A stretch of DNA of 64,000 bases from SAR202 cluster bacterium (GTDB taxonomy: Bacteria; Chloroflexota; Dehalococcoidia; UBA6926; VFHL01). Positions within the stretch are counted from its first letter, which is position 1; each line of letters begins with the position of its first letter. Both the position numbers and the translations under genes were made by a program. The notes below the pieces were generated by a model. That model was not told where the DNA came from and did no database searches. It saw only the letters and a list, made by a program, of their open reading frames with translations. Below are positions 53,341 to 63,120 of this stretch, piece by piece. Location: the NCBI GenBank assembly GCA_009392005.1, contig VFHL01000005.1, forward strand, positions 105,619 to 169,618. The letters are read 5' to 3'.

Positions 53341-53604
53341 TTAGGAATCCGTCGCTGAATCATCACCGTCAATTTGGTACCGGAGTTGCATTTTCTCGCT
53401 GGATACGAAAGTGTTAGCGAAGCTGCGAACGATGCCTATCATTGGTACCATTTCCGGCCAGGAGCGTTCGGCAAACGGAACGCCATTTTTAGCGATGCGG
53501 ACAATTAATCCAAAAGTTGGTGCTCGACTGGTATCTAATTCCGTGTCAAAAGAATATTCCAACCCATCATCGTCACTAAGCGAAAACTTTGGATAGTAGC
53601 TCAT
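53341..53604 (-). CDS. Small hypothetical protein downstream of dnaE
   Basis: I do not recognise this 87-residue acidic soluble protein (SYYPKFSLSDDDGLEYSFDTELD...). It has no signal peptide, TM helix or cysteine. A clear AAGGAACG precedes its ATG, and it begins only 14 bases after the dnaE stop, so it is almost certainly translated from the dnaE transcript. The pattern of beta strands with charged turns suggests a small beta-rich domain. No function is assigned. Confidence 0.6.
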   Translation of the reverse strand: MSYYPKFSLSDDDGLEYSFDTELDTSRAPTFGLIVRIAKNGVPFAERSWPEMVPMIGIVRSFANTFVSSEKMQLRYQIDGDDSATDS

Positions 53605-53618
53605 AATTTCGTTCCTTG

Positions 53619-56600
53619 TTAGCCGCGTAGGACATCGAGTCCCGCTAAGCTATGTATTTCGCTTTCAAGTTCTGATGACCAGGTAATTGTTTGGGGGGTA
53701 ACCAAGTTTGTTCTTTCACCATCATGATCAACAATTATGAGACGAACCGACGCGTCTCCTTTGTGGGACTCTAATACTGACCATAGCCCATCTAATAGTT
53801 CCGAATCACGATTAACATCATTTGTTTCATGGAATATCACTGTAAAACGTTGAGAGCGGACTGCATTAGTTGCCGCATCAGGTTGTTCTTTCCTGACAAA
53901 AGTGGGTTCATCTTTGTGTTCGATTATTTCATTCGCCTCGCTTTGCAAAATCGAGGTATTTGACTCCACATTCAGGTTTAATTCTTCAACGCGATCTGCA
54001 ACCAAAGAGATATCATCATTCCTCGAACGAACACGACCATGAATCTCAAGGAACATGCCGTCTGTCCACAGTTCTTGAGTATTAAGGTATAGATCTGGCC
54101 AAGCAACCACTTCTATTTCACCGATGAGATCTTGCATGTTAACAGAAATGGCTTCTTGTCCTTGACGTGTCCTAAATTTGCGGTTACTGATCACTTGTCC
54201 TCGGATCGCAACTTTTGAACCGGACATGTCTGACGTTATATCTGAGTATTCTGTAATTCCAGGAGGGCGCTCAATAGATTGAAAAATTCTTTGACGAGGA
54301 TCGGCAGTGAAGATCGTGCCTGTCAATTCTCGTTCCCAATTCGCTTTTTCGATTTGTGTGGTTAGTTCTTGATTTGCCAAATCTAATTTCGGCAAAACAA
54401 CATGGGCAGAATCCCCCATCATTTCAAACATTGTTGATTGACTGGATGTTTGTAACTTTTGTTCTGATTGGGCAAGGGATATAAGTTGGTCCATTGATTT
54501 AAGCAAACTGCTTCGTGGGATGTTGAGGGAGTCGAGAGATCCGCTTTTGATTAGACTCTCTAAAACACGACGGTTCATAGCTTGTGGTCCAGCTCGTTTG
54601 CAGAAATCTTCAATATTTGTAAAAGATCCGTTCTCGATGCGCTCGTTTACAAGTGTCTGAATTGCTTGAGCACCAACGTTTTTTAGGCCTGCTAAACCAG
54701 TGCGGATTTCTCCTGTCCCATTTTCTTCTCTCGTTTCAATCGTAAACATCACATTGCTGCGATTTACGTCTGGAGGATTAACTGCAATTCCTCGTTTCCT
54801 GCCGTCTTCAACGATGATGCCCGTTCTTTCTGTCTGGCCCAAAAAGCTGTTAAGAGTGGCCGTAAAGAATTCGATCGGATAATTTGCTTTTAGGTATGCC
54901 GTCTGATACGCAATTACAGCGTAACTGACGCTGTGCGATTTATTAAAAGCATATCCAGCAAACGGTTCTATGAGATCAAAAATATCGTTTGCCGTTCGGT
55001 TATCGTATCCTCGTTCCAGCGCTCCAGAAACGAATTTCTCCTTTTCTTCTGTCATAATTGAGGCAATTTTCTTCCCCATTGCCTTGCGGACTGTATCAGC
55101 TTCCCCTAAGGAATATCCGGCGAATTGCCTCACAATGTGTAGGACTTGATCTTGATACACAATGATTCCGTAGGTCTCCTGAAGAATAGGTTTAAGGTCG
55201 TCGTGAGGATATTTGATGGGATTGCGTCCCATTTTTGCATCGGCGTATGCAGGGATGTGTTCCATGGGACCCGGCCGGTAGAGAGCGATCATGGCAGCTA
55301 GCTCTTTAAGACTTGCGGGCTGTACTTGTTGTATATATCTCCGCATCCCTGATCCCTCAAGCTGAAATACTCCCGTAGTGTCTGCTGAAGACAACAAACT
55401 GAAAGCTGGTTCATTGTCAAAAGGGATTGTTTCTAGGTCGAGTTCAATACCCAAATTTTCGCTGATCAATTCTCGTGCCTGTGAAAGAATAGTAAGGTTG
55501 ATCAATCCAAGGAAGTCCATTTTCAGGAGACCCGCTTTTGCTATGCCATTCATGTCCCATTGCGTCATTACAGTCTCATTTTTTTGCTCCGTGCTCCGCG
55601 CGGGTCGCTGTAAGGGTACGTGCTTTATCAGGGGGTCTTTTGATATGACAATTCCTGCGGCATGCGTTGAGACGTGACGTGCAATACCTTCCAAATGATC
55701 TGCTATGGTGAGTAAATTTCTGAATTGTGGTTCGTTTTGGTATAACTGCTCTATCTGGGGTACTTGTTCAATCAGTTGTTTTAAAGGAGGCGTTTGTGGA
55801 CCCGCGGGGATCATGCGTGTTAATTGATCAACGTCCGAAATAGGGATACCTAGTGCACGGCCAGTATCCCTTAGGGCACCTCGGGCTCCCAGTGTTCCGA
55901 AAGTGATGATTTGTGCAACTCGGTCTTGCCCATATTTGCGCGTAACGTATTCGATGACTTTCTCGCGCTGGTCATCCTGAAAGTCTAAGTCTATGTCAGG
56001 TAGTTCTTTGCGCTCTAAATTCAAGAAACGTTCAAAGACAAGTGTGTGGTCTAATGGATTAATTGACGTGATTCCTAGGCAATACAACACTAGACTCGCG
56101 GCAGCGCTTCCGCGGATGCCAAGAAGAATGTTTTGCTCACGAGCATATTTGACGATATCCCATACAACCAAAAAGTAATCTGCGAAAGTCATTTTGTTGA
56201 TCACATCAAGTTCGTAGCGGAGACGTTCTCTTTCATCTTCCGTGGGGGAGTTGAAACGTTGAGCGAAGCCTTCCCAGCAAAGTTCTTCTAAGTATTGTTT
56301 TGAATCTTTTCCATTTGGAATATCTATTTGTGGCAGAAGAAGCCGATCAAATTCTAGATTCAGTTCGCACATATCCGCTATGCGTTGGGTGTTCTCAATT
56401 GCTTCAGGATTATTCGGGAATAATCCTTGCATTTCTTCTTCGGTCTTTAGGTAATATCCAGGGTCATCTAAGCGCATGCGATTTGTGTCATTTACGTTTG
56501 CATTGGTTTGGATGCAAAGTAGCATGTCATGGTACTCGGCATCTGTTGCGTTCACGTAATGAAGGTCATTCGTTGCTACTAAGGGAAGGTTCATCTCTTC

Positions 56601-57170
56601 ACTCCAGGTAACAAGGGTCGAATTCAGGGTTGTGAGCTCAGGTAAGGCTTCGTGAGATTGCAGTTCAAGGTAATAGTCATTGAACGTTTCTTTATACCAT
56701 GAAATGGATTCGCGGGCCTCGCCTAGTTGGCCGGCGGTTATGAGTCGTGGAACTTCGGCAGCGAGGCATCCGGATAATGCTATTAGTCCTTCGCTATGTT
56801 GCTCCATCAATTCGCGGTCAATGCGTGGCTTGTAATAAAAGCCTTCTAGATGACCTTTGCTGACAAGTTGTACAAGGTTTTCGTACCCGACATTATTTTT
56901 TGCCAGCAATGTCAGATGATAGGGCTGTTTGTCTGAAGGTTTTCGGCTGCTTCTTCCAAAAGGGGCTACATAAACTTCACACCCGATAATGGGTTTTATA
57001 CCAGCTTTACGGGCATATTCATAAAATTCAACAACACCATAAAGGTTCCCGTGATCGGTCATACCGAGAGCGGTCATACCTTGAGCCTTTGCAGCATCAA
57101 TCAGTTCCGGGATACGGCACATGCCGTCTAATAAGCTATATTCGGTATGGACGTGTAAATGGGTGAACAT
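53619..57170 (-). CDS. dnaE: DNA polymerase III alpha subunit
   Basis: This replicative polymerase has 1183 residues. It has an N-terminal PHP domain (FTHLHVHTEYSLLDG, GMTDHGNLYGVVEFY), the polymerase palm with catalytic aspartates in ELPDIDLDFQDDQR, the preceding GIRGSAAASLVLYCLGIT and the fingers region YRPGPMEHIPAYADAKMG. A helix-hairpin-helix segment and an OB-fold near residues 990-1070 (VAIRGQVISNRKFRTRQGQEA) follow. All PHP histidines at the N-terminus look intact, so the domain may keep metal-dependent proofreading or phosphatase activity as in Thermus; this is inference. GGGAGACAAA precedes the ATG. It is divergent from hflK. Confidence 0.97.
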   Translation of the reverse strand: MFTHLHVHTEYSLLDGMCRIPELIDAAKAQGMTALGMTDHGNLYGVVEFYEYARKAGIKPIIGCEVYVAPFGRSSRKPSDKQPYHLTLLAKNNVGYENLVQLVSKGHLEGFYYKPRIDRELMEQHSEGLIALSGCLAAEVPRLITAGQLGEARESISWYKETFNDYYLELQSHEALPELTTLNSTLVTWSEEMNLPLVATNDLHYVNATDAEYHDMLLCIQTNANVNDTNRMRLDDPGYYLKTEEEMQGLFPNNPEAIENTQRIADMCELNLEFDRLLLPQIDIPNGKDSKQYLEELCWEGFAQRFNSPTEDERERLRYELDVINKMTFADYFLVVWDIVKYAREQNILLGIRGSAAASLVLYCLGITSINPLDHTLVFERFLNLERKELPDIDLDFQDDQREKVIEYVTRKYGQDRVAQIITFGTLGARGALRDTGRALGIPISDVDQLTRMIPAGPQTPPLKQLIEQVPQIEQLYQNEPQFRNLLTIADHLEGIARHVSTHAAGIVISKDPLIKHVPLQRPARSTEQKNETVMTQWDMNGIAKAGLLKMDFLGLINLTILSQARELISENLGIELDLETIPFDNEPAFSLLSSADTTGVFQLEGSGMRRYIQQVQPASLKELAAMIALYRPGPMEHIPAYADAKMGRNPIKYPHDDLKPILQETYGIIVYQDQVLHIVRQFAGYSLGEADTVRKAMGKKIASIMTEEKEKFVSGALERGYDNRTANDIFDLIEPFAGYAFNKSHSVSYAVIAYQTAYLKANYPIEFFTATLNSFLGQTERTGIIVEDGRKRGIAVNPPDVNRSNVMFTIETREENGTGEIRTGLAGLKNVGAQAIQTLVNERIENGSFTNIEDFCKRAGPQAMNRRVLESLIKSGSLDSLNIPRSSLLKSMDQLISLAQSEQKLQTSSQSTMFEMMGDSAHVVLPKLDLANQELTTQIEKANWERELTGTIFTADPRQRIFQSIERPPGITEYSDITSDMSGSKVAIRGQVISNRKFRTRQGQEAISVNMQDLIGEIEVVAWPDLYLNTQELWTDGMFLEIHGRVRSRNDDISLVADRVEELNLNVESNTSILQSEANEIIEHKDEPTFVRKEQPDAATNAVRSQRFTVIFHETNDVNRDSELLDGLWSVLESHKGDASVRLIIVDHDGERTNLVTPQTITWSSELESEIHSLAGLDVLRG

Positions 57171-57304
57171 TTTGTCTCCCTGAATTTTAAACTTATTATA
57201 CGCGTGGATGAATTCAAATCTCTATATTTCTTTATGATCATTTTTTCGTTCTCAGATTTTCTCCAATTGGCGTGTGTCCGATCGCGTCAGGTTTTGCTTT
57301 TATC

Positions 57305-57334
57305 TTGAACAAACTGGTTCATATGAGTTACAGT
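57305..57334 (+). promoter_or_regulatory. Candidate promoter of hflK overlapping a small palindrome
   Basis: TTGAAC (57305-57310) and TACAGT (57329-57334) are spaced by 18 bases, each matching four of six consensus positions. TGAAC (57306-57310) and GTTCA (57317-57321) form an inverted repeat over the -35 region, a possible operator. GAAC-N6-GTTC resembles, but does not fit, the Gram-positive LexA box GAAC-N4-GTTC. Confidence 0.35.
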
Positions 57335-57369
57335 AACCTCTGGTATTGTGACAAATAACGGGAGGAACC

Positions 57370-58689
57370 ATGCGCGGATTGCTGACACGAAGAATGGATA
57401 GGCGGCCTGACCGAAGCCCTGAAGAGGATTTTGAGCAGTTAGTGCGAAACGTTGGAGATAAGTTACGCGGCCTCTTTGGTGGCGGGAATAGTGGTCCAGG
57501 TGGTGGTGGTAACGGCCCCTCTGCTGGCGGTGGTGGTGCGCCAAGCATACCTATTGGCCGCTTTCTCCCGATCATAATTATTCTTGCACTTATAGGGTGG
57601 TTGGCAACCGGTATATATACGATTCAGCCCGGTGAGGCTGGAGTCGTTCGGACATTTGGAAGTTATTCTGGACCACCAACTGGCGCTGGTTTGAATTATC
57701 ACTTCCCAGCACCCATTCAATCAGTAGAAGTGGTTGATACGCAGACCGTTCGCCGAACCGAAATTGGTTTTCGTACTGACTCGGATCAATCCAACAACGA
57801 GGTTGCGGGCAAGAGATCCAACCTAGCAGAAGCGCTGATGTTGACCTCTGATGAAAATATCGTCCAAGTGGAGTTGTTGGTTCAGTATCGGATCGCAGAT
57901 GCAGCTGATTTTGTTTTCAATGTTCAAAATCCTGAAAGCGTTTTGCGAACATCGGCTGAAGTTGCTTTGCGTAGTGCTGTTGGTAACATGACAATTGATG
58001 CTGTGATTACTGAAGAACGCGGCAAAGTACAAATGGATACCAAGGCGAATCTAGAACGTTTGCTCGCGGAATATAACATCGGAATTGATGTTGGCGAGGT
58101 GCTTTTGCAGGTCGCTGATCCACCTGAAGAAGTGCGTGACGCATTTCAGGAGGTTGTTCGCGCCCGTGCAGACAAGGAGCGATTAATCAATGAGGCGCAA
58201 GCGTATCAGAATGATATTGTGCCAAGAGCAGCTGGTCAGGCTGAAGAGCTAATTAACACAGCAAAAGCTTTTGAGGCTGCGCGAATCGCGGAAGCAGAAG
58301 GTGAGGCTGATCGGTTCTTAGCCTTCATCGCAGGTCTTGCCGGTTCTGCCGGACAGGATGCTCTTGCGGATTATCTTGATGCTCTCGAGGACACATCGGA
58401 TCTTGCAGAGGTTGATCGTGAAAGTGCGCGTAAGACCGCTCGTTCACAATTCCTTGCGTCTCTTGAAGGTTTGGATAAGGATCCATCGTACATCAATAGA
58501 AGAGATGTTATGAGTGAGAGGTTGTATTTGGAAACAATGGAGCGGATTCTTCCCTTCGCAAAGAAGTTTATTTTGACACCAGATAGTGGCGGTAATTTGC
58601 TACAGTTCCTTCCCCTGGAGGGTAACAGTGCATCAGTGGCGCCGATTGTAACAACGCAAGATGATTCAGTGTCGGAAGAAAATAAGTAG
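57370..58689 (+). CDS. hflK: Membrane protease-regulating SPFH protein HflK
   Basis: A 439-residue SPFH/band 7 protein, forming with HflC a membrane complex that surrounds and modulates FtsH. The order is a charged cytoplasmic N-terminus, a glycine-rich linker (about residues 36-58, GGGNSGPGGGG type), one TM helix (about 63-82, FLPIIIILALIGWLATG) and the SPFH domain (IQPGEAGVVRTFGSY, GLNYHFPAPIQSVEVVD). A long alpha-helical segment rich in Ala and Glu (AAGQAEELINTAKAFEAARIAEAEGEA) follows. GGGAGGAACC directly precedes the ATG. hflC follows nine bases later. Confidence 0.93.
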   Translation: MRGLLTRRMDRRPDRSPEEDFEQLVRNVGDKLRGLFGGGNSGPGGGGNGPSAGGGGAPSIPIGRFLPIIIILALIGWLATGIYTIQPGEAGVVRTFGSYSGPPTGAGLNYHFPAPIQSVEVVDTQTVRRTEIGFRTDSDQSNNEVAGKRSNLAEALMLTSDENIVQVELLVQYRIADAADFVFNVQNPESVLRTSAEVALRSAVGNMTIDAVITEERGKVQMDTKANLERLLAEYNIGIDVGEVLLQVADPPEEVRDAFQEVVRARADKERLINEAQAYQNDIVPRAAGQAEELINTAKAFEAARIAEAEGEADRFLAFIAGLAGSAGQDALADYLDALEDTSDLAEVDRESARKTARSQFLASLEGLDKDPSYINRRDVMSERLYLETMERILPFAKKFILTPDSGGNLLQFLPLEGNSASVAPIVTTQDDSVSEENK

Positions 58690-58698
58690 GAGGACGCC

Positions 58699-59589
58699 AT
58701 GAGAGGATTACTAATTGGCATCGTCATCCTACTTGGGATCGGTGTCTTCGTCGGAACACAAGCAGTTTATATTGTTGATGAGACACAACAAGCGTTGGTT
58801 CTTCAGTTTGGAGCGCCGGTTGGCGATCCGAAGACATCTGCTGGCCTGCAATTTAAGGCCCCATTTGTCCAACGAGTGCTATTTTTCGAGAAACGGATTC
58901 TTTCCAGTGACGCACCGCCACAAGAGTACCTGACGACGGATAAGAAGAGGTTGGTTGTAGACCACGTGACAAGATGGAAGATATCACAGCCATTAGTGTA
59001 CTTTCAGGCAGTCGCAACAGAATCAGGTGCCCGAGCGCGTTTAGATGACATTGTGTTTTCCGAAATGCGAAAGGAACTGGCATCGGTTGATTTTGTTGAT
59101 ATCATCTCGGCTGAACGTGAAGATATTATGACGAGGGTTGCGACGGCAGCCCAAAATGAAGCGACAGCTTTTGGCATATCGGTGATAGATGTACGGATAA
59201 AGCGGGCCGATCTTCCACAAGAGGTTGAAATTAGCGTTTATAATCGTATGCAGGCTGAGCGACAACGAGAGTCTTCGCTGTTCAGGTCTGAGGGAGACAG
59301 CGAAAGCCTTAAAATTCGGTCAGCTGCAGATGTTACTGTGGCGCAAACTATAGCAGAGGCGAGCCGACAGTCAAGGCAGATCAAAGGTCGAGCAGAGGCA
59401 AAGGCAATTGATACTTTGGCTGAAGCTCTGCAGAAAGATGCAGAGTTCTACAGTTTTATCAGAAGCTTAGAGACATATGAAGCATCTCTAAAAGAGCAGA
59501 CCACGGTTGTTCTGTCAACGGACTCACCTCTATTCTCGTTTTTGACTGATCCTTTGGGCAGTGATGCTTCCAAACCAGAAAAAGAATAA
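58699..59589 (+). CDS. hflC: SPFH protein HflC
   Basis: The 296-residue partner of HflK has one N-terminal TM helix with a short cytoplasmic lead (RGLLIGIVILLGIGVFVG), the SPFH start VDETQQALVLQFGAPV, the TTDKKRLVVDHVTRWKI strand, IDVRIKRADLPQEVEISVYNRMQAERQRES and a C-terminal helical region. The arrangement and AGGAGG five bases before the ATG indicate a two-gene operon with hflK. A small membrane protein gene follows by 23 bases. Confidence 0.94.
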   Translation: MRGLLIGIVILLGIGVFVGTQAVYIVDETQQALVLQFGAPVGDPKTSAGLQFKAPFVQRVLFFEKRILSSDAPPQEYLTTDKKRLVVDHVTRWKISQPLVYFQAVATESGARARLDDIVFSEMRKELASVDFVDIISAEREDIMTRVATAAQNEATAFGISVIDVRIKRADLPQEVEISVYNRMQAERQRESSLFRSEGDSESLKIRSAADVTVAQTIAEASRQSRQIKGRAEAKAIDTLAEALQKDAEFYSFIRSLETYEASLKEQTTVVLSTDSPLFSFLTDPLGSDASKPEKE

Positions 59590-59612
59590 AGACTGGTGGG
59601 AAAGACTGGTAG

Positions 59613-59810
59613 ATGAGTCGTCAAAGGAAGCGGAGACGTAAAAAATTTCAGAATCGTGCTGATCTTTTGCGGTCTGACCCTTCGCACCGCCCGGGTATTC
59701 TGGGCCCTCGTTGGCGTTTTATACTGGCCATTTCAGCTATCGGTCTTGCCTTGGCATTCGCTCTTGGCACTCCTGGGGTTGCGGCAATGATCGGGATGGG
59801 CAGTTCCTAA
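59613..59810 (+). CDS. Small basic single-TM protein between hflC and uvrA
   Basis: A 65-residue protein. The first 20 residues are strongly basic (SRQRKRRRKKF), then one hydrophobic helix (about 35-60, FILAISAIGLALAFALG) predicted in-out by the positive-inside rule. I do not recognise a family. It lies 23 bases after hflC with only a weak ribosome site (GGGAAAG). It could be an accessory subunit of the HflKC-FtsH complex, but this is guesswork from position. Confidence 0.5.
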   Translation: MSRQRKRRRKKFQNRADLLRSDPSHRPGILGPRWRFILAISAIGLALAFALGTPGVAAMIGMGSS

Positions 59811-59867
59811 GAAGCACAGAATATTTTGACTAGTGCTCATATAACTTGGTGAATGCGGTGTGACTCC

Positions 59868-62837
59868 ATGACAGATAGTCCGTCGGCGTCAATAGACCAT
59901 ATTTTTGTTAAGGGTGCTCGTGAGCATAACCTGAAGAATGTTGATGCAAAGGTGCCTCGGGATAAACTTGTTGTCATCACTGGTCTATCAGGTTCTGGCA
60001 AAAGTTCTTTGGCCTTTGATACGATTTATGCAGAGGGTCAACGTCGATATGTTGAATCACTTTCAGCATATGCGCGCCAGTTTCTTGGCCGTATGGAGAA
60101 GCCTGATGTTGATTATATTGAAGGTCTTTCTCCCGCAATTTCTATTGACCAGAAAGGTGTATCAAATAATCCACGATCCACGGTAGGGACTATAACGGAG
60201 ATTTTTGATCATCTTCGTCTTTTGTATGCGCGGATAGGCAAACCACATTGTTATAACTGCGGGCGGCCTGTTGAACAGCAAACTGTGCAAAACATTGTCG
60301 ATTCTATCCGAGCGTTACCTTCTGGGAGTCGTTTACTCGTCCTTGCACCTGTTGTTCAACATCGGAAAGGAGAGCACCAAGGGGTTTTTGAAGATGCTCG
60401 TCAGGCTGGGTTTGTTCGAATACGCGTCAATGGTGAGCTTCACGAGTTGTCCGAGCAGTTTGCTTTGGACAAGAATCGGCTACATAGCATTGAGGTTGTA
60501 GTGGATCGATTAGTATTAAACGAGGATGATGATTTGCGAACTCGGATCACTGATTCTGTTGAGACTGCTTTAAAGTTGAGTCAGGGATTCTTACAAGTAG
60601 TTGATGTAGATTCTGAAGAAGGACATCTTTTTAGCGAGCATTTCGCATGTGTTTACTGCAACATCAGCGTGGGTAAAATCGAACCACGCACCTTCTCTTT
60701 CAATTCACCTCATGGTGCGTGTGAAGAATGCACGGGTCTTGGTTACCAACTTAAAATCGATCCGGATCTTGTAATACCTGATAAATCAATAAGCCTTGCG
60801 GCTGGAGCGGTGAAGCCGTGGGCTAAAGCGGGAACAATGAATCGGTGGTACAAGTCAATCTTGAGATTGGCTGCAGAAGCGTCTGAAATTGCTATGGATG
60901 TACCTGTGCAAGACTTATCGGATCGTCAAAAGGCGTACATTTTGTTTGGGCCAGATGAGCGACAAACCAATACCAAAAAAACGAAAAACAAACGTGGCAA
61001 AGGAACGTCGTTAAGATACAGACGCCGCGGGCGCATTTTTAATACGACCTTTGACGGAGTCATACCTCACTTAGAGAACCGCCATAAAGAGACCGAATCT
61101 GACTATGTTCGGTCAGACATTGAGAAATACATGACATCTCATGCATGTGTTGCATGTAATGGGAAGCGGCTTAAAAAAGAAGCGCTGGCTGTGAGTGTAG
61201 ACAATCTGAACATCATGGATGTTTCTCATCTGTCAATCAATGATGCTCGAAATTGGATTCAAAATCTTGATCAGGATGGGACTTTGAGTGAAAGAGACAC
61301 ATTGATTGCAGAACAGATCCTTAAAGAAATAGATGCCCGTCTGAATTTTCTTGCTGATGTGGGTTTGAATTATTTGACACTTGACCGTGCAACTTTAAGC
61401 CTTTCCGGCGGGGAGGCTCAAAGGATACGTTTAGCAACTCAAATTGGTTCTGGCCTAATGGGAGTTTTATATATATGTGATGAGCCTTCAATAGGTTTGC
61501 ATCCTGTTGATAATGCGCGCCTTATTGCTACTCTCCAAAATTTGCGTAATTTGGGAAATACGATCATTGTGGTTGAGCATGATGAGGCAATCATGCGGGC
61601 TGCGGATCATATTATCGATCTTGGTCCGGGTGCTGGGGAGAATGGTGGCAACATTGTTGCTGAAGGAAATTTCGAGTCAATCCAGTCGTCGGAAGAATCT
61701 GTGACTGGAGCGTACTTAAGTGGTCGAAGGACAATTTCGGTTCCCAGCGAAAGGCGCAAGAGTGCTGGTCGTAGTTTAAGTGTCATCGGGGCTCGCGCGA
61801 ATAATTTGAAGAATGTGAACGTTTCTATTCCACTAGGATTATTTGTTTGTATCACCGGTGTATCTGGATCTGGGAAAAGCAGTTTGGTTTACGATATTTT
61901 GGCCAAACGTTTGTCTCAGTACTATCATCAGGCCCGTGAACGTCCAGGGGCGCATGAGAGTATTGATGGGCTTGATCAGATTGATAAAGTGATCAATATT
62001 GACCAATCAGCTATCGGCAGAACCCCACGATCCAATCCGGCGACTTACACAGGCTTGTTTACTCCCGTGCGAGAATTGTTTTCTACAGTTCCTGAGGCGC
62101 GCGCGCGCGGATACGGTCCTGGCCGTTTTTCTTTTAATATTCGAGGTGGACGTTGTGAAGCCTGTCAAGGAGATGGATATACTCAGATAGAGATGCAATT
62201 CTTGCCTGATGTCTCTGTGCCGTGCGAAGTTTGCAAGGGACAACGTTACAATCGTGAAGCATTAGAAATCCGTTTTCGCGGGAAGAATATATCTGAAGTC
62301 TTAAATATGACAGTTACAGAGGCATTGGAGCATTTTGGGGCCTTTCCGAAGGTGAAGAAGAAACTCCAGACCTTGGAGGATGTTGGTTTGGGATATATTC
62401 GTTTAGGTCAACCAGCAACAACTTTGTCAGGAGGCGAGGCACAACGGATCAAACTGTCAACTGAGTTGTCCCGTCGTTCGACCGGCCGCACTATTTACTT
62501 ATTAGATGAACCAACCACTGGTTTGTCTTTTGCGGATACAGACGCACTTTTACATGTTTTGCAACGATTAGTTGATCAAGGTAATTCGGTCGTTCTTATT
62601 GAGCATCATTTGGATATCATAAAGAGTGCTGACTGGGTTATAGATATGGGTCCTGGGGCAGGGGAACAAGGCGGAGAGGTCGTCGCAATGGGCACTCCAG
62701 AAGAGATAGCGGGGATTGAGGAAAGTCACACGGGTCAATATTTGCGTGATTTAGTGAAACCAAAGAAAAGACGCGCCAAGTCATCCGTTCAGAGTAGAAA
62801 ACCTTCTCGGAAGAAGAAGGCTGCTGTGGTTGAATAG
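59868..62837 (+). CDS. uvrA: UvrABC excision nuclease subunit A
   Basis: This damage-recognising ATPase of nucleotide excision repair has 989 residues from the chosen start ([14 protein letters not shown]). The first P-loop is [14 protein letters not shown] and the first zinc module begins CVYCN...CEEC. A UvrB-interaction and insertion region follows, with a basic, low-complexity stretch ([13 protein letters not shown], about residues 367-380), then signature [14 protein letters not shown], second P-loop [15 protein letters not shown]-terminal zinc finger CEACQGDGY...CEVCKGQRY and signature [15 protein letters not shown]. It is about 50 residues longer than E. coli UvrA, partly from the basic insert and a lysine/arginine-rich tail. 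The ORF-track start five codons upstream is the alternative; neither has a strong ribosome site. Confidence 0.96.
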   Translation: MTDSPSASIDHIFVKGAREHNLKNVDAKVPRDKLVVITGLSGSGKSSLAFDTIYAEGQRRYVESLSAYARQFLGRMEKPDVDYIEGLSPAISIDQKGVSNNPRSTVGTITEIFDHLRLLYARIGKPHCYNCGRPVEQQTVQNIVDSIRALPSGSRLLVLAPVVQHRKGEHQGVFEDARQAGFVRIRVNGELHELSEQFALDKNRLHSIEVVVDRLVLNEDDDLRTRITDSVETALKLSQGFLQVVDVDSEEGHLFSEHFACVYCNISVGKIEPRTFSFNSPHGACEECTGLGYQLKIDPDLVIPDKSISLAAGAVKPWAKAGTMNRWYKSILRLAAEASEIAMDVPVQDLSDRQKAYILFGPDERQTNTKKTKNKRGKGTSLRYRRRGRIFNTTFDGVIPHLENRHKETESDYVRSDIEKYMTSHACVACNGKRLKKEALAVSVDNLNIMDVSHLSINDARNWIQNLDQDGTLSERDTLIAEQILKEIDARLNFLADVGLNYLTLDRATLSLSGGEAQRIRLATQIGSGLMGVLYICDEPSIGLHPVDNARLIATLQNLRNLGNTIIVVEHDEAIMRAADHIIDLGPGAGENGGNIVAEGNFESIQSSEESVTGAYLSGRRTISVPSERRKSAGRSLSVIGARANNLKNVNVSIPLGLFVCITGVSGSGKSSLVYDILAKRLSQYYHQARERPGAHESIDGLDQIDKVINIDQSAIGRTPRSNPATYTGLFTPVRELFSTVPEARARGYGPGRFSFNIRGGRCEACQGDGYTQIEMQFLPDVSVPCEVCKGQRYNREALEIRFRGKNISEVLNMTVTEALEHFGAFPKVKKKLQTLEDVGLGYIRLGQPATTLSGGEAQRIKLSTELSRRSTGRTIYLLDEPTTGLSFADTDALLHVLQRLVDQGNSVVLIEHHLDIIKSADWVIDMGPGAGEQGGEVVAMGTPEEIAGIEESHTGQYLRDLVKPKKRRAKSSVQSRKPSRKKKAAVVE

Positions 62838-62881
62838 TTTTGAATTGGGAATATCACGTCAAGTTTTAAGATGCAGAGAAT

Positions 62882-62926
62882 AAAAAAAAGGGACGAAGAT
62901 GCTTTTCATCTAGGGCGCCCCTTTTT
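62882..62926. terminator. Bidirectional terminator between uvrA and tRNA-fMet
   Basis: AGATG (62897-62901) and CATCT (62907-62911), extended outward with mismatches by GGGACG/CGCCC-type pairing, form a stem. Eight A lie on its left and five T on its right. On the minus strand it ends in eight T and would terminate the 23S-tRNA transcript; on the plus strand five T could end uvrA. Confidence 0.7.
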
Positions 62927-62933
62927 CTCATTC

Positions 62934-63008
<75 letters not shown>

Positions 63009-63120
63009 GCGTCATGCTCTTTTTTTCGAAGACACGCCCATCTAATTACACTATCTGCGGATGTAGGATCACGATCTTTTTAGATTATGTTCTTTTGGTG
63101 TTCTGGTCAATGCCGGACTT

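Noticed and set aside
57306-57321. LexA (SOS) box upstream of hflK
   Set aside because: The half-sites GAAC/GTTC are six bases apart rather than four, and hflK is not an expected SOS gene.
57287-57720. Overlapping minus-strand ORFs with Pro/Gly-rich or His/Arg-rich sequence
   Set aside because: They are frame shadows of the glycine-rich linker of HflK.
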